A stretch of DNA of 58,744 bases from a virus, in the IMG/VR virus record IMGVR_UViG_3300032282_001014, positions 1-58,744 of that record, one strand, 5' to 3'. The notes under the pieces were generated by a model that worked only from the letters and a program-made list of their open reading frames with translations, was not told where the DNA came from and searched no databases. Each line of letters starts with the position of its first letter. Within the stretch, counting starts at the first letter, position 1. The translations under genes were made by a program, and so were the position numbers. This document shows positions 7,901 to 16,912 of the stretch, one piece after another.

Positions 7901-9303
7901 TGGCAAGTACCACTTTATTTCAAGGTAAACCACAAACTGCTACGTCTTATGTTAAGACGTCTACAGAAACTCCAAAGTGGATGCAAGATGCTATTTATAA
8001 TCAAATACAAGTAGCTACAAACCTTGCCAATAAACCTTATGAAGAATATACTGCTCCTCGGGTAGCAACGCTTACTCCATTGCAGCAGCAAGCTTATAAA
8101 GATATTAATGCTAATCAAGGTTTTTGGAAAGACAATTTGGGTAATGCCCAAAAAGATATGTATAGTCTTTCTGGTAAAGGTACAGCTGATGATTTAACTA
8201 AAGCTCAATCAGCTTATTTAAGTCCAGATTCAATATCTGAGAATCTTGAAGCGGGTCAAGGTTATTTTGGTCAAGCTGGAAAAATAGATGCGTATGGGGC
8301 AGCTTCTCCGTATTTCAAAGATGCTTATGGTAAAGATATAACAGGTGCGGCAGACCCGTATTTCAAAGATGCTTCGGCGCTGAGTCCGTTAACTTCGGCT
8401 GGTGGATTTTTAAAGACAGCGGCAGGTACTTCTGTTGCTGATGTTGAAAATTATATGAATCCGTATGAAAGCGGAGTCATGGATGTTTTAGCTAAGCAAG
8501 GTGCTCGTAACCTTAAAGAATATACTTTACCTGCTGTTTCTGACGCATTTATTAGAGCTGGGCAATTCGGTAGCGGTAAAATGGGTGAATTTGGTGCTCG
8601 TGCTCTTAGAGACACTAATGAAGCAATTGCAAATCAGCAAGCTCAACTAGCCAACCAAGGTTACGGACAAGCTTTGTCTGCGTCACAAGCTGACCTTGCT
8701 CGACAAGCTCAACTTGCTGGAACTGCGGGTCAGTTAGCTGGTCAAGAGCAGCAAAACTTGACAAACCTTGGTCAAACTTCTGGTCAGCTTACCGCTCAAG
8801 AGCAGCAAAATTTAATTAACTTGGGTCAAAATACTGGTCAGATGAACCTGCAACAACAGCAAAATCTTGCTAATTTAGGTCAAATACAAACATCAGCTGG
8901 ACAGGCTCAACAACAGTTCGGTTTAAGTGCTGCTCAAGCGGCTCAACAGGCTCAAGCGGCTGACTACCAACGTCAGATGGGTGCGTTAGGTAGTTATGCG
9001 CAGATGCAGCAGCAAGAACAAGCTATGCGTAATACTGATGCGGCATCTTTAGAAGCGGCAGGTCAAGCTCAACAAAGAGTTAAACAAGCTGAACTCGACG
9101 CAGCTTATCAACAGTTCGCTGATAAACAGAACTACGGTAAACAGCAAGCAGATTGGCTTAGTACTCAAGTGCGAGGTATGGCTCCGATTACTCCTACTTC
9201 TCAGACGCAATCTGGTAATACTTCTGGAGCTACATATTCTCCTTCTGGTCTGCAACAATTAGCAACTGCCTTTTACACTGGTAAAGCTCTGTCGAGTATT
9301 TAA
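7900..9303 (+). CDS. Internal virion protein candidate, Gln-rich
   Basis: The 467-residue protein overlaps the preceding gene by one base. Its N-terminal half begins MASTTLFQGKPQTATSYVKT and contains YGAASPYFKDAYGKDITG repeats. The C-terminal half is strongly Gln/Ala/Leu rich and likely helical. At about residues 277-330 it has three tandem 18-residue units (GQLAGQEQQNLTNLGQTS and variants). It lies in the run of large genes between nozzle and terminator, so an ejected internal protein is the best guess. No enzyme domain is recognised. Confidence 0.62.
   Translation: MASTTLFQGKPQTATSYVKTSTETPKWMQDAIYNQIQVATNLANKPYEEYTAPRVATLTPLQQQAYKDINANQGFWKDNLGNAQKDMYSLSGKGTADDLTKAQSAYLSPDSISENLEAGQGYFGQAGKIDAYGAASPYFKDAYGKDITGAADPYFKDASALSPLTSAGGFLKTAAGTSVADVENYMNPYESGVMDVLAKQGARNLKEYTLPAVSDAFIRAGQFGSGKMGEFGARALRDTNEAIANQQAQLANQGYGQALSASQADLARQAQLAGTAGQLAGQEQQNLTNLGQTSGQLTAQEQQNLINLGQNTGQMNLQQQQNLANLGQIQTSAGQAQQQFGLSAAQAAQQAQAADYQRQMGALGSYAQMQQQEQAMRNTDAASLEAAGQAQQRVKQAELDAAYQQFADKQNYGKQQADWLSTQVRGMAPITPTSQTQSGNTSGATYSPSGLQQLATAFYTGKALSSI
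8728..8889 (+). repeat. Three tandem 54-base units encoding 18-residue repeats
   Basis: Units at 8728-8781, 8782-8835 and 8836-8889 encode GQLAGQEQQNLTNLGQTS, GQLTAQEQQNLINLGQNT and GQMNLQQQQNLANLGQIQ. The period of 18 residues and the Leu spacing suggest a coiled or stacked helical rod inside the virion protein. Confidence 0.85.
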
Positions 9304-9312
9304 GGAATAAAA

Positions 9313-11571
9313 ATGGGATACGAACTTGATCAATTGATGAAGCAGTATGGTGTAAGTACTCCTACTAAGGCTACTTATACGGGTGCTGAAGATCCTGGTG
9401 TTGCTCCGACTGCGCCTAAAGAAGTTGCTATGGCGGTAGCTCCAGAGGCATTTACTTTAACGGCTCCTGCAGTATATAAAGCTCCAACTAAACCAGTAGA
9501 ACCTGCTAAGCTAGGAGCAAAAGCTACGGCAGCTCAGAAAACAGCTTACACTACGGCTCTTGATAAATATGCTTTAGATTTAGAAGATTATAATTTAACT
9601 AACACTCCAGAAGCTATAGAAAAAGCTAGATATCAAAATGCGTTAGATATAAGCGCGTACAACCAAGCTAAAAGCACATACGACACAGATGTAATTAATT
9701 ATAATAACGCAATTAAAGCTTATCCTACAGCTTTTAAAACATACCAATCAGACAAAGCTATTTACGATAAAGCTAATACAACGTATTTAGATCTTTTAGA
9801 TAAATATAAAGTTGATAAAGGTGAGTATGACACTTACGCTGAAAATTATGGGAAAGCTTTTTCTAACCCTGTTGGCGGTTCAATGTACGGTAATCAAGAA
9901 CAATATTATACCGGAGTTGATCCATTTGTAAAGCAAGATGTTGAAAAAATAAATAATCCTGTTTACCAGTACGGAGCTGGGTCAATAGGTACTGGTCCTA
10001 ACGGAGAACCGTTAACCATGGTTGGCGGGTATCGTGGGTATTATACTGATAACCCGTCTGTACAAGCTTCTAAACTACCAGGAGGCGCATTAACTGCGCT
10101 TAAAACTTATCAGGAAGCAAATCCTAGCCAAAAATTTGTGACATTCTCTCACGGTGGTCCAGTTAAAACTCATTTTTACACAGGTGGTGGAAATGATTTA
10201 GACGGTACTCAGTTAGCGGCTGTAGATTTCATAGGTAGAGAAACTAATCCGGCTGAAATTGTAGATGGAAATGATTTTAGAATTACAACTCTTTCTCCTA
10301 CAGCTAAAGAAATACAACAGATTTATCCGGATGTAAATTTTGACAATTATCCTCGTCCTCAGATGGTGAGTAAGATAGATGATATCCCAATGCTGCCTGA
10401 CGATAGAGCTATGGAAAGACAAGCTCCTCCTAAGCAAGACATGCTTAGCGCGATGCTTGCAAAATATTCTACTGGAGACACAGACTACGCTTCAGAGATT
10501 AGAGATGCTAATAGAAGAGCATCTTCTGAAGCTGACGCTTTTCAGAAAATGTTAGGCAGTGCAATGAAAGGTGGTGACGAAGCACCTAGTAAAGCTGAGA
10601 TGTATTTTAGGCTCGCGGCAGCTTTTGGTGAACCGACTAAAACTGGACATGCTAGTGAAAGTATAGGTAAAGCTGGTAACGTGATGGCAGACCTGAAGAA
10701 AGAAGAGCGGGCAAGTAAAACTCAAAGAAGAAACTTAGGGTTGCAGTTAGGTATTGAAGGTCAGAAGTTGAAGATGCAAACTGCTAAAGATGAAGTGGCA
10801 TCTTTACGTGCGTTAGCTGGTGAACAAAGCAAAGACAAACGTGCCATAGCTATTGAGATGATGAAAGAATACATAAAATCAGGCGAGCCACAGTCTACTG
10901 CTGGAAAACAAGCTAAAGATGAAGGTTTAACTCCTGGCACTCCTGAGTTTCAGAAACGTGTAGAAAAAATTGCTGATCTTAATATTGAAAGACAGATGTC
11001 AGCTATTAACGCAGCTTTAGCTAACATGAGCGTAGGAGCAGCTAACTTAGCACTTTCACAAGGTAAATTTAGTTTAGACCAAGCGAAGTTTGAGAATGTT
11101 AAAAACCAACAGGGTAAATTGACTCCTGTAGAAGTTAAAATGAAATCTGAAACAGAAGACACTATAGCTGCGGCAGATTCAGCTATGGAAAGTTTAAAGA
11201 AAGCGTATGCTTTAAATCCGAATACGTTTGATGCTTCTTTCTTGGATAAAGCGCAGCGTAAACTTCTTGAAGAAACAGGTAATAAAGATCCAAAAGTTTT
11301 AGCTACTAGGGAGCAAGAAAACTTGTTGACCAAACAAGTTTTAGCTGGTTTGAAAGCTGCTTTCGGAGGCAACCCGACAGAGGGTGAACGTGATATACTT
11401 TTAAGCGTACAAGGTATAGGATCTAAGAGTAAAGAAGAGCGTGCTTTTATCATGAAAGATGCCTTTAAAGTTTTGAAAGCTAGTCGTGAGCGCCAAAACA
11501 AACGACTCAATGAAATTACTCAAGGTTTATACCGTGAAACTTCACCTGCTCCTGTCGGAGGGTTAGAGTAA
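9313..11571 (+). CDS. Large coiled-coil internal virion protein candidate
   Basis: The 752-residue protein starts after TAAGGAATAAAA. The first 180 residues are Ala/Pro/Tyr rich with many Tyr-Asp-Lys repeats suggestive of long helices (YNQAKSTYDTDVINYNNAI). A GG motif (FSHGGPVKTHFYTGGGND) appears near residue 280. The C-terminal 300 residues are highly charged helices (ERASKTQRRNLGLQLGIEG; TARELL-like repeats). No known catalytic motif is seen. It is probably an ejection protein; the central and C-terminal coiled coil is the main visible feature. The stop codon overlaps the next ATG (TAATG). Confidence 0.62.
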   Translation: MGYELDQLMKQYGVSTPTKATYTGAEDPGVAPTAPKEVAMAVAPEAFTLTAPAVYKAPTKPVEPAKLGAKATAAQKTAYTTALDKYALDLEDYNLTNTPEAIEKARYQNALDISAYNQAKSTYDTDVINYNNAIKAYPTAFKTYQSDKAIYDKANTTYLDLLDKYKVDKGEYDTYAENYGKAFSNPVGGSMYGNQEQYYTGVDPFVKQDVEKINNPVYQYGAGSIGTGPNGEPLTMVGGYRGYYTDNPSVQASKLPGGALTALKTYQEANPSQKFVTFSHGGPVKTHFYTGGGNDLDGTQLAAVDFIGRETNPAEIVDGNDFRITTLSPTAKEIQQIYPDVNFDNYPRPQMVSKIDDIPMLPDDRAMERQAPPKQDMLSAMLAKYSTGDTDYASEIRDANRRASSEADAFQKMLGSAMKGGDEAPSKAEMYFRLAAAFGEPTKTGHASESIGKAGNVMADLKKEERASKTQRRNLGLQLGIEGQKLKMQTAKDEVASLRALAGEQSKDKRAIAIEMMKEYIKSGEPQSTAGKQAKDEGLTPGTPEFQKRVEKIADLNIERQMSAINAALANMSVGAANLALSQGKFSLDQAKFENVKNQQGKLTPVEVKMKSETEDTIAAADSAMESLKKAYALNPNTFDASFLDKAQRKLLEETGNKDPKVLATREQENLLTKQVLAGLKAAFGGNPTEGERDILLSVQGIGSKSKEERAFIMKDAFKVLKASRERQNKRLNEITQGLYRETSPAPVGGLE

Positions 11572-13568
11572 TGGCTACTAAAAACTACGGCACAAACCTT
11601 GCTCGGGCTGCTCTCGGGCAGGGTTTAGGTATGGGTTGGGGTGATGAAGCTGAAGCATGGTTACGTGCTAAATCAGGTGAGGGTGATTACGAACAAAACC
11701 TGAATAAAATACGTAAAGAATACGGTCAGTTTTCTAAAGAAAACCCATACGCTAGTGGGACTGCTGAGTTTGCTGGCGGGTTCGTTCCTGGTGTTGCTGC
11801 TATGTTTGTTCCTGGTGGACAAGCTGCCGGTGCTGCTCAAATGCAACGCTCTACGCTTAATGCGCTGGCTAGGTTAGCTGCCACTGGTGTTGCGACCGGC
11901 GCTATTTCAGGTGCTGGCTCTGCTGAAGAAGGTGATCGTGGTTCTAATGCTGTTTCAGGCGGTGTTATAGGTGGCACTTTAGGTGTGACTTTACCCGTCG
12001 GCATGAGAGCCGGTAAAGGTCTTTATAATTGGGCTAAAGAAAGAATACGTCCGACTGACGCATTAACTCAACAGCGAGCTTTAGAGAAATTTACTGAAGC
12101 TTTATCTGATTCAGGAATGTCTCCAAATGATATTAAACGTATCATGCAACGGGACAGAGCTTTAAATATACCTTCAACAATTGCTAACTCAGGAGAAGCA
12201 ATTACCGACTTAGCAGAAGCAGTTGCTCAGCGGAGCGGTAAAGCGGCTCGTAAAATTGAAAAAGGTATAACTGAACAAAAAGCAGGAATTAGAGAGCGTA
12301 CATATAAGCAAGCTGCTAAAGGTTTAAAACCAGGAGATTATTATGCCGATGAACAAAGAATGGTTAGCGACCTGCGTAAAAAAGCTGACACTCTTTATGA
12401 CAAAGCTTATGAACATGGTACGGTCGATGATCCGGTCATTAACGAAGTCTTAAAATCACCATCATTTAAAAACTTCTTTGATAAAGCTAAAGAAATTGCA
12501 GATGCGGAAGCTTTAGCTGCTAAAGTTCGAGGTGAAGATCCTTCTAAATACGAACTGCAAAATCTTTATAAAGTTATTAGGGATGACAAATTAAACCCTA
12601 TAGGTGTTGAAGTTACACAGTTACCGGACGTTCGTACTTTAGACTATATTAAACGGGGTATTGATGCTAGCATCGATGCTGGTTATAAAAGCGCTAAAGG
12701 TATGTCAACAGCAGAGGCTACTGCTTTAAAAAAGCTGCGTAAAGGGTATGTTGACCGATTAGACGCTCTTGTACCTGATTATAAAACAGCTAGAGGTTCT
12801 TATGCCGGCGACATGGAAGTCATAGACGCTATGCGTAAAGGTATGGATGATTTCGGCGGTATGGATCATGAACAAGTCGCCAGCCTCGTAAAAAATATGA
12901 GTGATGCTGAAAAGCAAGCTTTCCGTACAGGTGTTGCTCGAGATCTTTACGGTCGTATTATGAATCCTTCAAGTAATTTCAATGCAGCTCAACGTATTAT
13001 CGGTGCACCTGAGATGCAAGATAAATTACGTCCTTTGTTTGACAGCCCAAAACAATTTAGAGTATTTAAAAATGCTTTAGAGCGTGAGTCTCAATTGTTC
13101 CATCAATCTAATAATATTCTAGCTAACTCTCGTACTGCGAAACGTACAGATATGGGTAAAAAGCTCGAAGAAGGTAACGAGGTAGGTGGATTTATTGCGG
13201 ATGCAGTCACCGGCGGTTTCTGGAACTCATTGACAAAAACAGCTTTAACTGGTTTACGTAAAACGCAAATGACTGATGCTACTGCTGATAAGTTAGCAGA
13301 TATGTTGATGGCTAAAGACCCTAGACAAGTTGCGGCAGCTGTAAAAGCTTTAGAGAATCACGCTGCTCAAGCTGCTCCAAAAGCTCTCAAAACTTCAGCT
13401 TTAGAAAGAGGAACAGTGACGGGAACTTCAAGCGCAATATTCCCGTCACCGTCAGATAAAGAAACACCTAAACCTATAGAAAGCGATATTGAAACTGATA
13501 TCGCAGCGCCTAGTTCTGGTCCGAGTATAGAAGACGATATACTTAAAGAGGAATCTCAACAGAGATAA
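11571..13568 (+). CDS. DNA-ejection protein candidate with glycine-zipper N-terminus
   Basis: The 665-residue protein begins MATKNYGTNLARAALGQGLG. At residues 60-150 it has a Gly/Ala-rich hydrophobic part (GGFVPGVAAMFVPGGQAAG; GGVIGGTLGVTLPVG), again of the glycine-zipper kind. The remainder is charged and helical up to a Pro/Ser-rich tail. Proteins of this layout are common last genes of podovirus internal-virion blocks and may form part of the ejection channel. It is the final gene of the rightward block and is followed within 30 bases by a rho-independent terminator. Confidence 0.65.
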   Translation: MATKNYGTNLARAALGQGLGMGWGDEAEAWLRAKSGEGDYEQNLNKIRKEYGQFSKENPYASGTAEFAGGFVPGVAAMFVPGGQAAGAAQMQRSTLNALARLAATGVATGAISGAGSAEEGDRGSNAVSGGVIGGTLGVTLPVGMRAGKGLYNWAKERIRPTDALTQQRALEKFTEALSDSGMSPNDIKRIMQRDRALNIPSTIANSGEAITDLAEAVAQRSGKAARKIEKGITEQKAGIRERTYKQAAKGLKPGDYYADEQRMVSDLRKKADTLYDKAYEHGTVDDPVINEVLKSPSFKNFFDKAKEIADAEALAAKVRGEDPSKYELQNLYKVIRDDKLNPIGVEVTQLPDVRTLDYIKRGIDASIDAGYKSAKGMSTAEATALKKLRKGYVDRLDALVPDYKTARGSYAGDMEVIDAMRKGMDDFGGMDHEQVASLVKNMSDAEKQAFRTGVARDLYGRIMNPSSNFNAAQRIIGAPEMQDKLRPLFDSPKQFRVFKNALERESQLFHQSNNILANSRTAKRTDMGKKLEEGNEVGGFIADAVTGGFWNSLTKTALTGLRKTQMTDATADKLADMLMAKDPRQVAAAVKALENHAAQAAPKALKTSALERGTVTGTSSAIFPSPSDKETPKPIESDIETDIAAPSSGPSIEDDILKEESQQR

Positions 13569-13591
13569 TTTCTCCTCACGTATGTGGGTTT

Positions 13592-13617
13592 ACCCCGATT
13601 AATTTCGGGGTTCTTTT
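13592..13617 (+). terminator. Rho-independent terminator
   Basis: ACCCCGA (13592-13598), a six-base loop and TCGGGGT (13605-13611) form a seven-pair stem followed by TCTTTTT. It stops rightward transcription of the internal-virion genes. The stem overlaps the last codons of the convergent leftward gene; the opposite strand lacks a good T tract, so it is mainly one-directional. Confidence 0.85.
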
Positions 13618-13859
13618 TCTTCTAACGGCATTTCCGGTTTAGGTATAGGTTTGGCAAATAACCATCTATCACCTAAAATCATAATAGATTTAACCCATTT
13701 TTCACGGTTAGCGGAGTTTTGTTCTTCAGTAGCATACTCACTGTTGAACAATTCTTCGCTGCGCGATACAAGCTCTTTTGTAGTAATATGAGGAACTTTT
13801 TTAGGTTTCTCAAATATCTTACGAGTTTCTACGTTTTTTGCAGTTTTTATGTTAAGCAT
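13599..13859 (-). CDS. Small charged hypothetical protein
   Basis: The 86-residue protein (MLNIKTAKNVETRK...) is Lys/Glu rich with a Pro-rich C-terminus (PIPKPEMPLEEKEPRN). GAGGT lies upstream of the ATG and the start overlaps the resolvase stop region. It is the last gene of the leftward early operon. I do not recognise a family or motif. Confidence 0.6.
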   Translation of the reverse strand: MLNIKTAKNVETRKIFEKPKKVPHITTKELVSRSEELFNSEYATEEQNSANREKWVKSIMILGDRWLFAKPIPKPEMPLEEKEPRN

Positions 13860-14328
13860 AATTCACCTCAAATAACCAGCGTGCCATTAATAGAGCTTCC
13901 GCTCTGTCGGTATGCTTCTTTAGATGGATAGGTGCGTTAGGAAACAGCTTTACGGCTAACGCTCTCGATAAATCTTTGTCGCTTGTCAATTTAAAATGCT
14001 TTTTCCAAGTGACGGGTGTTACTACGTGCATCTCATAACTACACGCTGCTAAAGCTGATCTGGCGCAGCCGAAGCTGTCACCTAGACTAAAAACACTTGA
14101 TACTCCTTGTCCTGGCATAGCGTTTACACGTTCTAGAGCTGCGGCGCATTTATCGTCAGCTAGAACATACTCTCTAAGTAACCGAATTAACCCTGCAGGA
14201 TCAACTTCCCTTTTAACTGTACCCGTACCCTTGATTATAAATGGCATGTCTTCTACGGCTAAGAAAGCGCCATCAGAGAGGAATGCGATAGCGCCATCTA
14301 ATCCTGGGTCAATGCCAACTGTTATCAT
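13852..14328 (-). CDS. RuvC-like Holliday junction resolvase
   Basis: The 158-residue protein has the RNase H-fold signature of RuvC-like resolvases. GIDPGLDGA carries the first acidic residue (Asp7), ALERV the second (Glu66), and HTDRAEALLMA supplies the C-terminal acidic pair (Asp141, Glu144). It should cut branched DNA from recombination-dependent replication before packaging. GAGGT precedes the ATG, and it overlaps the upstream nuclease gene by four bases. It lies in the same operon as Sak4-like and SSB-like genes, consistent with a recombination module. Confidence 0.85.
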   Translation of the reverse strand: MITVGIDPGLDGAIAFLSDGAFLAVEDMPFIIKGTGTVKREVDPAGLIRLLREYVLADDKCAAALERVNAMPGQGVSSVFSLGDSFGCARSALAACSYEMHVVTPVTWKKHFKLTSDKDLSRALAVKLFPNAPIHLKKHTDRAEALLMARWLFEVNYA

Positions 14329-15164
14329 AGTACCTCGTAATGTTCACATGCCGCTCTCTGCTGGTCTTGAGTTAGCACCGTTTCGTCTCTGAGACACGTC
14401 CAACTACCGTTCTGAGTAGGCGCAGAATTCACGCAAGAACGACATGTTTTTAACGGCTCTTTCTGTTTCAAGCAGACCTCTTTTTGGTCACAAAATTTAC
14501 ACCCGAAAGATGAAGCATCGTCACTTATACCGGCGGGTCTCATTTTTGCTTCTATAAGCTTTATAACTTTCGTTGAAAGTTTCTTTTGCTCAGCACGATC
14601 TTCTTTAATGCGCTCTACGTAAAACTGTTCGTTGTCTTTGCAAACAGCAACGTACATACCTCGATTTAAACCCATAAGAGCCATGCTATACTGCATTTGG
14701 GAGTAATGCGTAGGTTTGGAGTCCTGAACACCTTTTTTGTTTAACCCGTTAAAACTGTCTTTATTGTGAGTTTTTACTTCCAAAAGATGCGCAACTTCTT
14801 CGTTGTCAGGAACACCTTTCATTATACCGTCAACTTTAGTTACAAAGTGTCCGGTGTCGTCTGAACGCTCAAACTGTTTACCGTCTTCATCTCTATCCCA
14901 AACTTGAAAACCGGCACGGCGTAAATCGTTGACAATTCTATCTTCTTGAAGATGCCCTGTTTCAAACAATCTCAGTATTCTACCGTCAAATGACGAAGAA
15001 GTAAATGAACGCCAGCTGAACCAAACTTTACGTATGCAGTCTTCACCTATGAAAGACGCACCGAGACGACCTAGGTATAACTCAGAATTAGACTTTTCTT
15101 GCTTTATACTTTCGTAAATTCTATCTATTACGACCTGCTCTGGGCGAGGTGGCAAAGCTACCAT
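14325..15164 (-). CDS. PD-(D/E)XK nuclease, RecB/Cas4-like
   Basis: The 279-residue protein shows a PD-(D/E)XK core: Asp112 in TKVDGIM, Glu129-x-Lys131 in LLEVKTH, and the following helix QMQYSMALMGL. A Cys cluster follows at about residues 222-233 (GCKFCDQKEVC), as in Cas4/AddB-like Fe-S nucleases, and the C-terminal 40 residues add more Cys (CRSCVNS, WTCLRDE, AACEHYE). It probably processes DNA ends for recombination or degrades host DNA. GGAG precedes the start. A structured 120-base gap separates it from the DUF669 gene. Confidence 0.82.
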   Translation of the reverse strand: MVALPPRPEQVVIDRIYESIKQEKSNSELYLGRLGASFIGEDCIRKVWFSWRSFTSSSFDGRILRLFETGHLQEDRIVNDLRRAGFQVWDRDEDGKQFERSDDTGHFVTKVDGIMKGVPDNEEVAHLLEVKTHNKDSFNGLNKKGVQDSKPTHYSQMQYSMALMGLNRGMYVAVCKDNEQFYVERIKEDRAEQKKLSTKVIKLIEAKMRPAGISDDASSFGCKFCDQKEVCLKQKEPLKTCRSCVNSAPTQNGSWTCLRDETVLTQDQQRAACEHYEVL

Positions 15165-15284
15165 AAATTCTCCTGTTATGTAGGTGTGGGGTCACTAAGC
15201 GAAAGGTAAGACTGCTACTATGAAAACCTAGCCCCCACTGCCGGTGTTTTACACCACCTCCGGCTGGGTGTCGCTGCTGCCTAC
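15165..15284 (-). other. Structured intergenic region
   Basis: This 120-base gap in the leftward operon holds no gene. It contains GGTGT-AAAA-ACACC and GCCGG/CCGGC complements at 15240-15264, and GTGGGG/CCCCAC complements about 50 bases apart. It may be an attenuator, RNA processing site or small RNA. No T-rich terminator tail, tRNA or clear promoter is visible. Confidence 0.4.
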
Positions 15285-15770
15285 TTAATCCCAAGGATTC
15301 CCTGTTTTAGCCGCTGCGGGAGCTGGCTTAGGCGCTGCTTTAGAGGCAGCTTTTGGAGCAGACTCTGCGGCACCAGACAGGAAGGTTTTAATACGGTTAC
15401 TATCTGAATAACCACCTGTACCTTTTTCAATTCCAACAGAAGCTAAAAAAGGTTTATCAAGCAGCTTGTCGGTGTCTTCTGCATCTGCCTTACCACAAGC
15501 TGCAGCCCAAGCAATCAACTGCTGACGCCCGATGCTCTGAGCTTTTTCACTTGGGTTATTGTGGTTGAAATTCTGCCATATCAAACGATTAGCGTAGTCA
15601 CCTTTAACTACTTCAAACTTGACCTTAATATAAGATCCGTCACCTTTACTGGTGGTTTTTTCTTCAGCTTCCACTGCTTTAAGGGTGTATTCTCCCTCAG
15701 GAATAGGATCATAAGAAACAGGAGCTGATGATATTTCCACATCAGACACATCAAAACCGAATTTAGCCAT
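15285..15770 (-). CDS. DUF669 single-stranded DNA-binding-like protein
   Basis: I start this 161-residue protein at MAKFGF, which follows GGAG; an in-frame ATG seven codons upstream lies inside that leader. The sequence (PIPEGEYTLKAVEAEEKTTSKGDGSYIKVKFEVV) matches the DUF669 family, an OB-fold-like phage protein usually paired with a Sak4/RecA-like ATPase. The C-terminal 40 residues are Ala/Pro/Lys rich and end NPWD, an acidic tip reminiscent of SSB tails. It is immediately downstream of the Sak4-like gene. It probably coats single-stranded DNA. Confidence 0.85.
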   Translation of the reverse strand: MAKFGFDVSDVEISSAPVSYDPIPEGEYTLKAVEAEEKTTSKGDGSYIKVKFEVVKGDYANRLIWQNFNHNNPSEKAQSIGRQQLIAWAAACGKADAEDTDKLLDKPFLASVGIEKGTGGYSDSNRIKTFLSGAAESAPKAASKAAPKPAPAAAKTGNPWD

Positions 15771-15780
15771 GGTAATCTCC

Positions 15781-16521
15781 TTAGTTGGCAATTGGAATAA
15801 GTTTAGCTACGTTTTCCATAGTCATCTCGACTTCATCTGGGCATGTGTAACGATTCTTTGCAGCATACGCCGGATTCTCTACGAAATGTAATAGTCGCTC
15901 ACCAGTTGTAACACCACGATTCTTTGTGTTGTTGAAGCCGGTGTCTGCCTTACGGATGATGACTTTAAAAGCAGCGAACGCTAAAACGTCTGCCCATTCC
16001 ATCAACAACGCATTGCAACGATTAGGTAACTTAGGTTGGTACCGATCATAAGGTTCTGTCCTTGGATCTTCAAAACGTATAACTGCTGAATGCGCAATCA
16101 ATACAACATTCATGTTACGTTTATAACGCAAGACGTCTAAACCTTGCAGAATTTCACGAAACTCTTCAGCTACTAACATTTGACCTTTGCCGTAGGCAAG
16201 ATCTTTAGCTTCATGCGAGCTTTCTACGTTCTGCATAATCAACGGTTCAACCAGCCAATCAACTGAGTCGATTACAACTGTTTTGTACTCGTGATCCTCT
16301 TTGATGAGCGTTTTAATGCTCTCAACTACGTCGGTAACTGAAACAGCTCTAGGGAAGCTAGTCACGTCCAATGAATCTAAACCGTCTTCGGTGCTAATGA
16401 AGATTGGTTTAGGGAATTGACTCGCCAACGTAGATTTACCGATACCATGTCCTCCGTAGATGCAAATACGGGGTGGTATTTCCTGCTTGCCTTTTCTGAG
16501 GCTTTTTTGCCAGTCTGACAT
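15781..16521 (-). CDS. Sak4-like RecA-fold ATPase
   Basis: I start this 246-residue protein at MSDWQKSL, which follows AAGGAG; the longer in-frame start lacks such a site. Walker A is GGHGIGKST (residues 23-31), Walker B is TVVIDSVDW, and VLIAHSAV is the sensor strand. This is the AAA_24/Sak4 type of single-strand annealing recombinase often paired with DUF669. It would promote annealing or strand exchange in phage recombination. It lies between polymerase and SSB-like genes in the leftward operon. Confidence 0.85.
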   Translation of the reverse strand: MSDWQKSLRKGKQEIPPRICIYGGHGIGKSTLASQFPKPIFISTEDGLDSLDVTSFPRAVSVTDVVESIKTLIKEDHEYKTVVIDSVDWLVEPLIMQNVESSHEAKDLAYGKGQMLVAEEFREILQGLDVLRYKRNMNVVLIAHSAVIRFEDPRTEPYDRYQPKLPNRCNALLMEWADVLAFAAFKVIIRKADTGFNNTKNRGVTTGERLLHFVENPAYAAKNRYTCPDEVEMTMENVAKLIPIAN

Positions 16522-16549
16522 TTTGTTTCTCCTTTCTGAAGTTTGGCGG

Positions 16550-16912
16550 TTAGTCGTCCGCACTGATAAAACCTGCAAACTCATCGTTGTTGAGTATACC
16601 GAAATCCCAACGCTGAGCAGTATATTGAAATTGATTCCTATCCCAGCTTAACACATTTATTATTGCATGATATTCAGTTATCACTGACATAGCTACTGCG
16701 CAAAGCGTAGGATCACCTATTATCAAAAGATAATCTCCTTGCTGCCAATCTTTAAGTTCCCTACGAGCCTTATTCAATAACTGATTAGTATCGTAAGGCT
16801 TACGAGGATTAGCAAATATAGCACGTAGCTTCCCATATTTTTTAGCGTCTGATAAATCTTTATTATTGTCAACTTGCACCACGTATACTGTTCTTTCGTT
16901 ACCCTGTTCCAT
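16550..16912 (-). CDS. Hypothetical protein linked to DNA polymerase
   Basis: The 120-residue protein is read from MEQGNERTVYVVQVD; a start 12 codons upstream lies deeper inside the polymerase gene. It overlaps the 3' end of the PolB gene by 14 bases. It has an alternating hydrophobic/charged pattern (YVVQVDNN, GDYLLIIGDPTLCAVAM) that looks alpha/beta, with GDP at a turn. I recognise no family. The position between PolB and Sak4 suggests a replication accessory role. Confidence 0.65.
   Translation of the reverse strand: MEQGNERTVYVVQVDNNKDLSDAKKYGKLRAIFANPRKPYDTNQLLNKARRELKDWQQGDYLLIIGDPTLCAVAMSVITEYHAIINVLSWDRNQFQYTAQRWDFGILNNDEFAGFISADD

Noticed and set aside
10950-11510. Minus-strand 186-residue frame inside the coiled-coil virion gene
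   Set aside because: The codon pattern follows the plus-strand gene, and no start site or family was seen.
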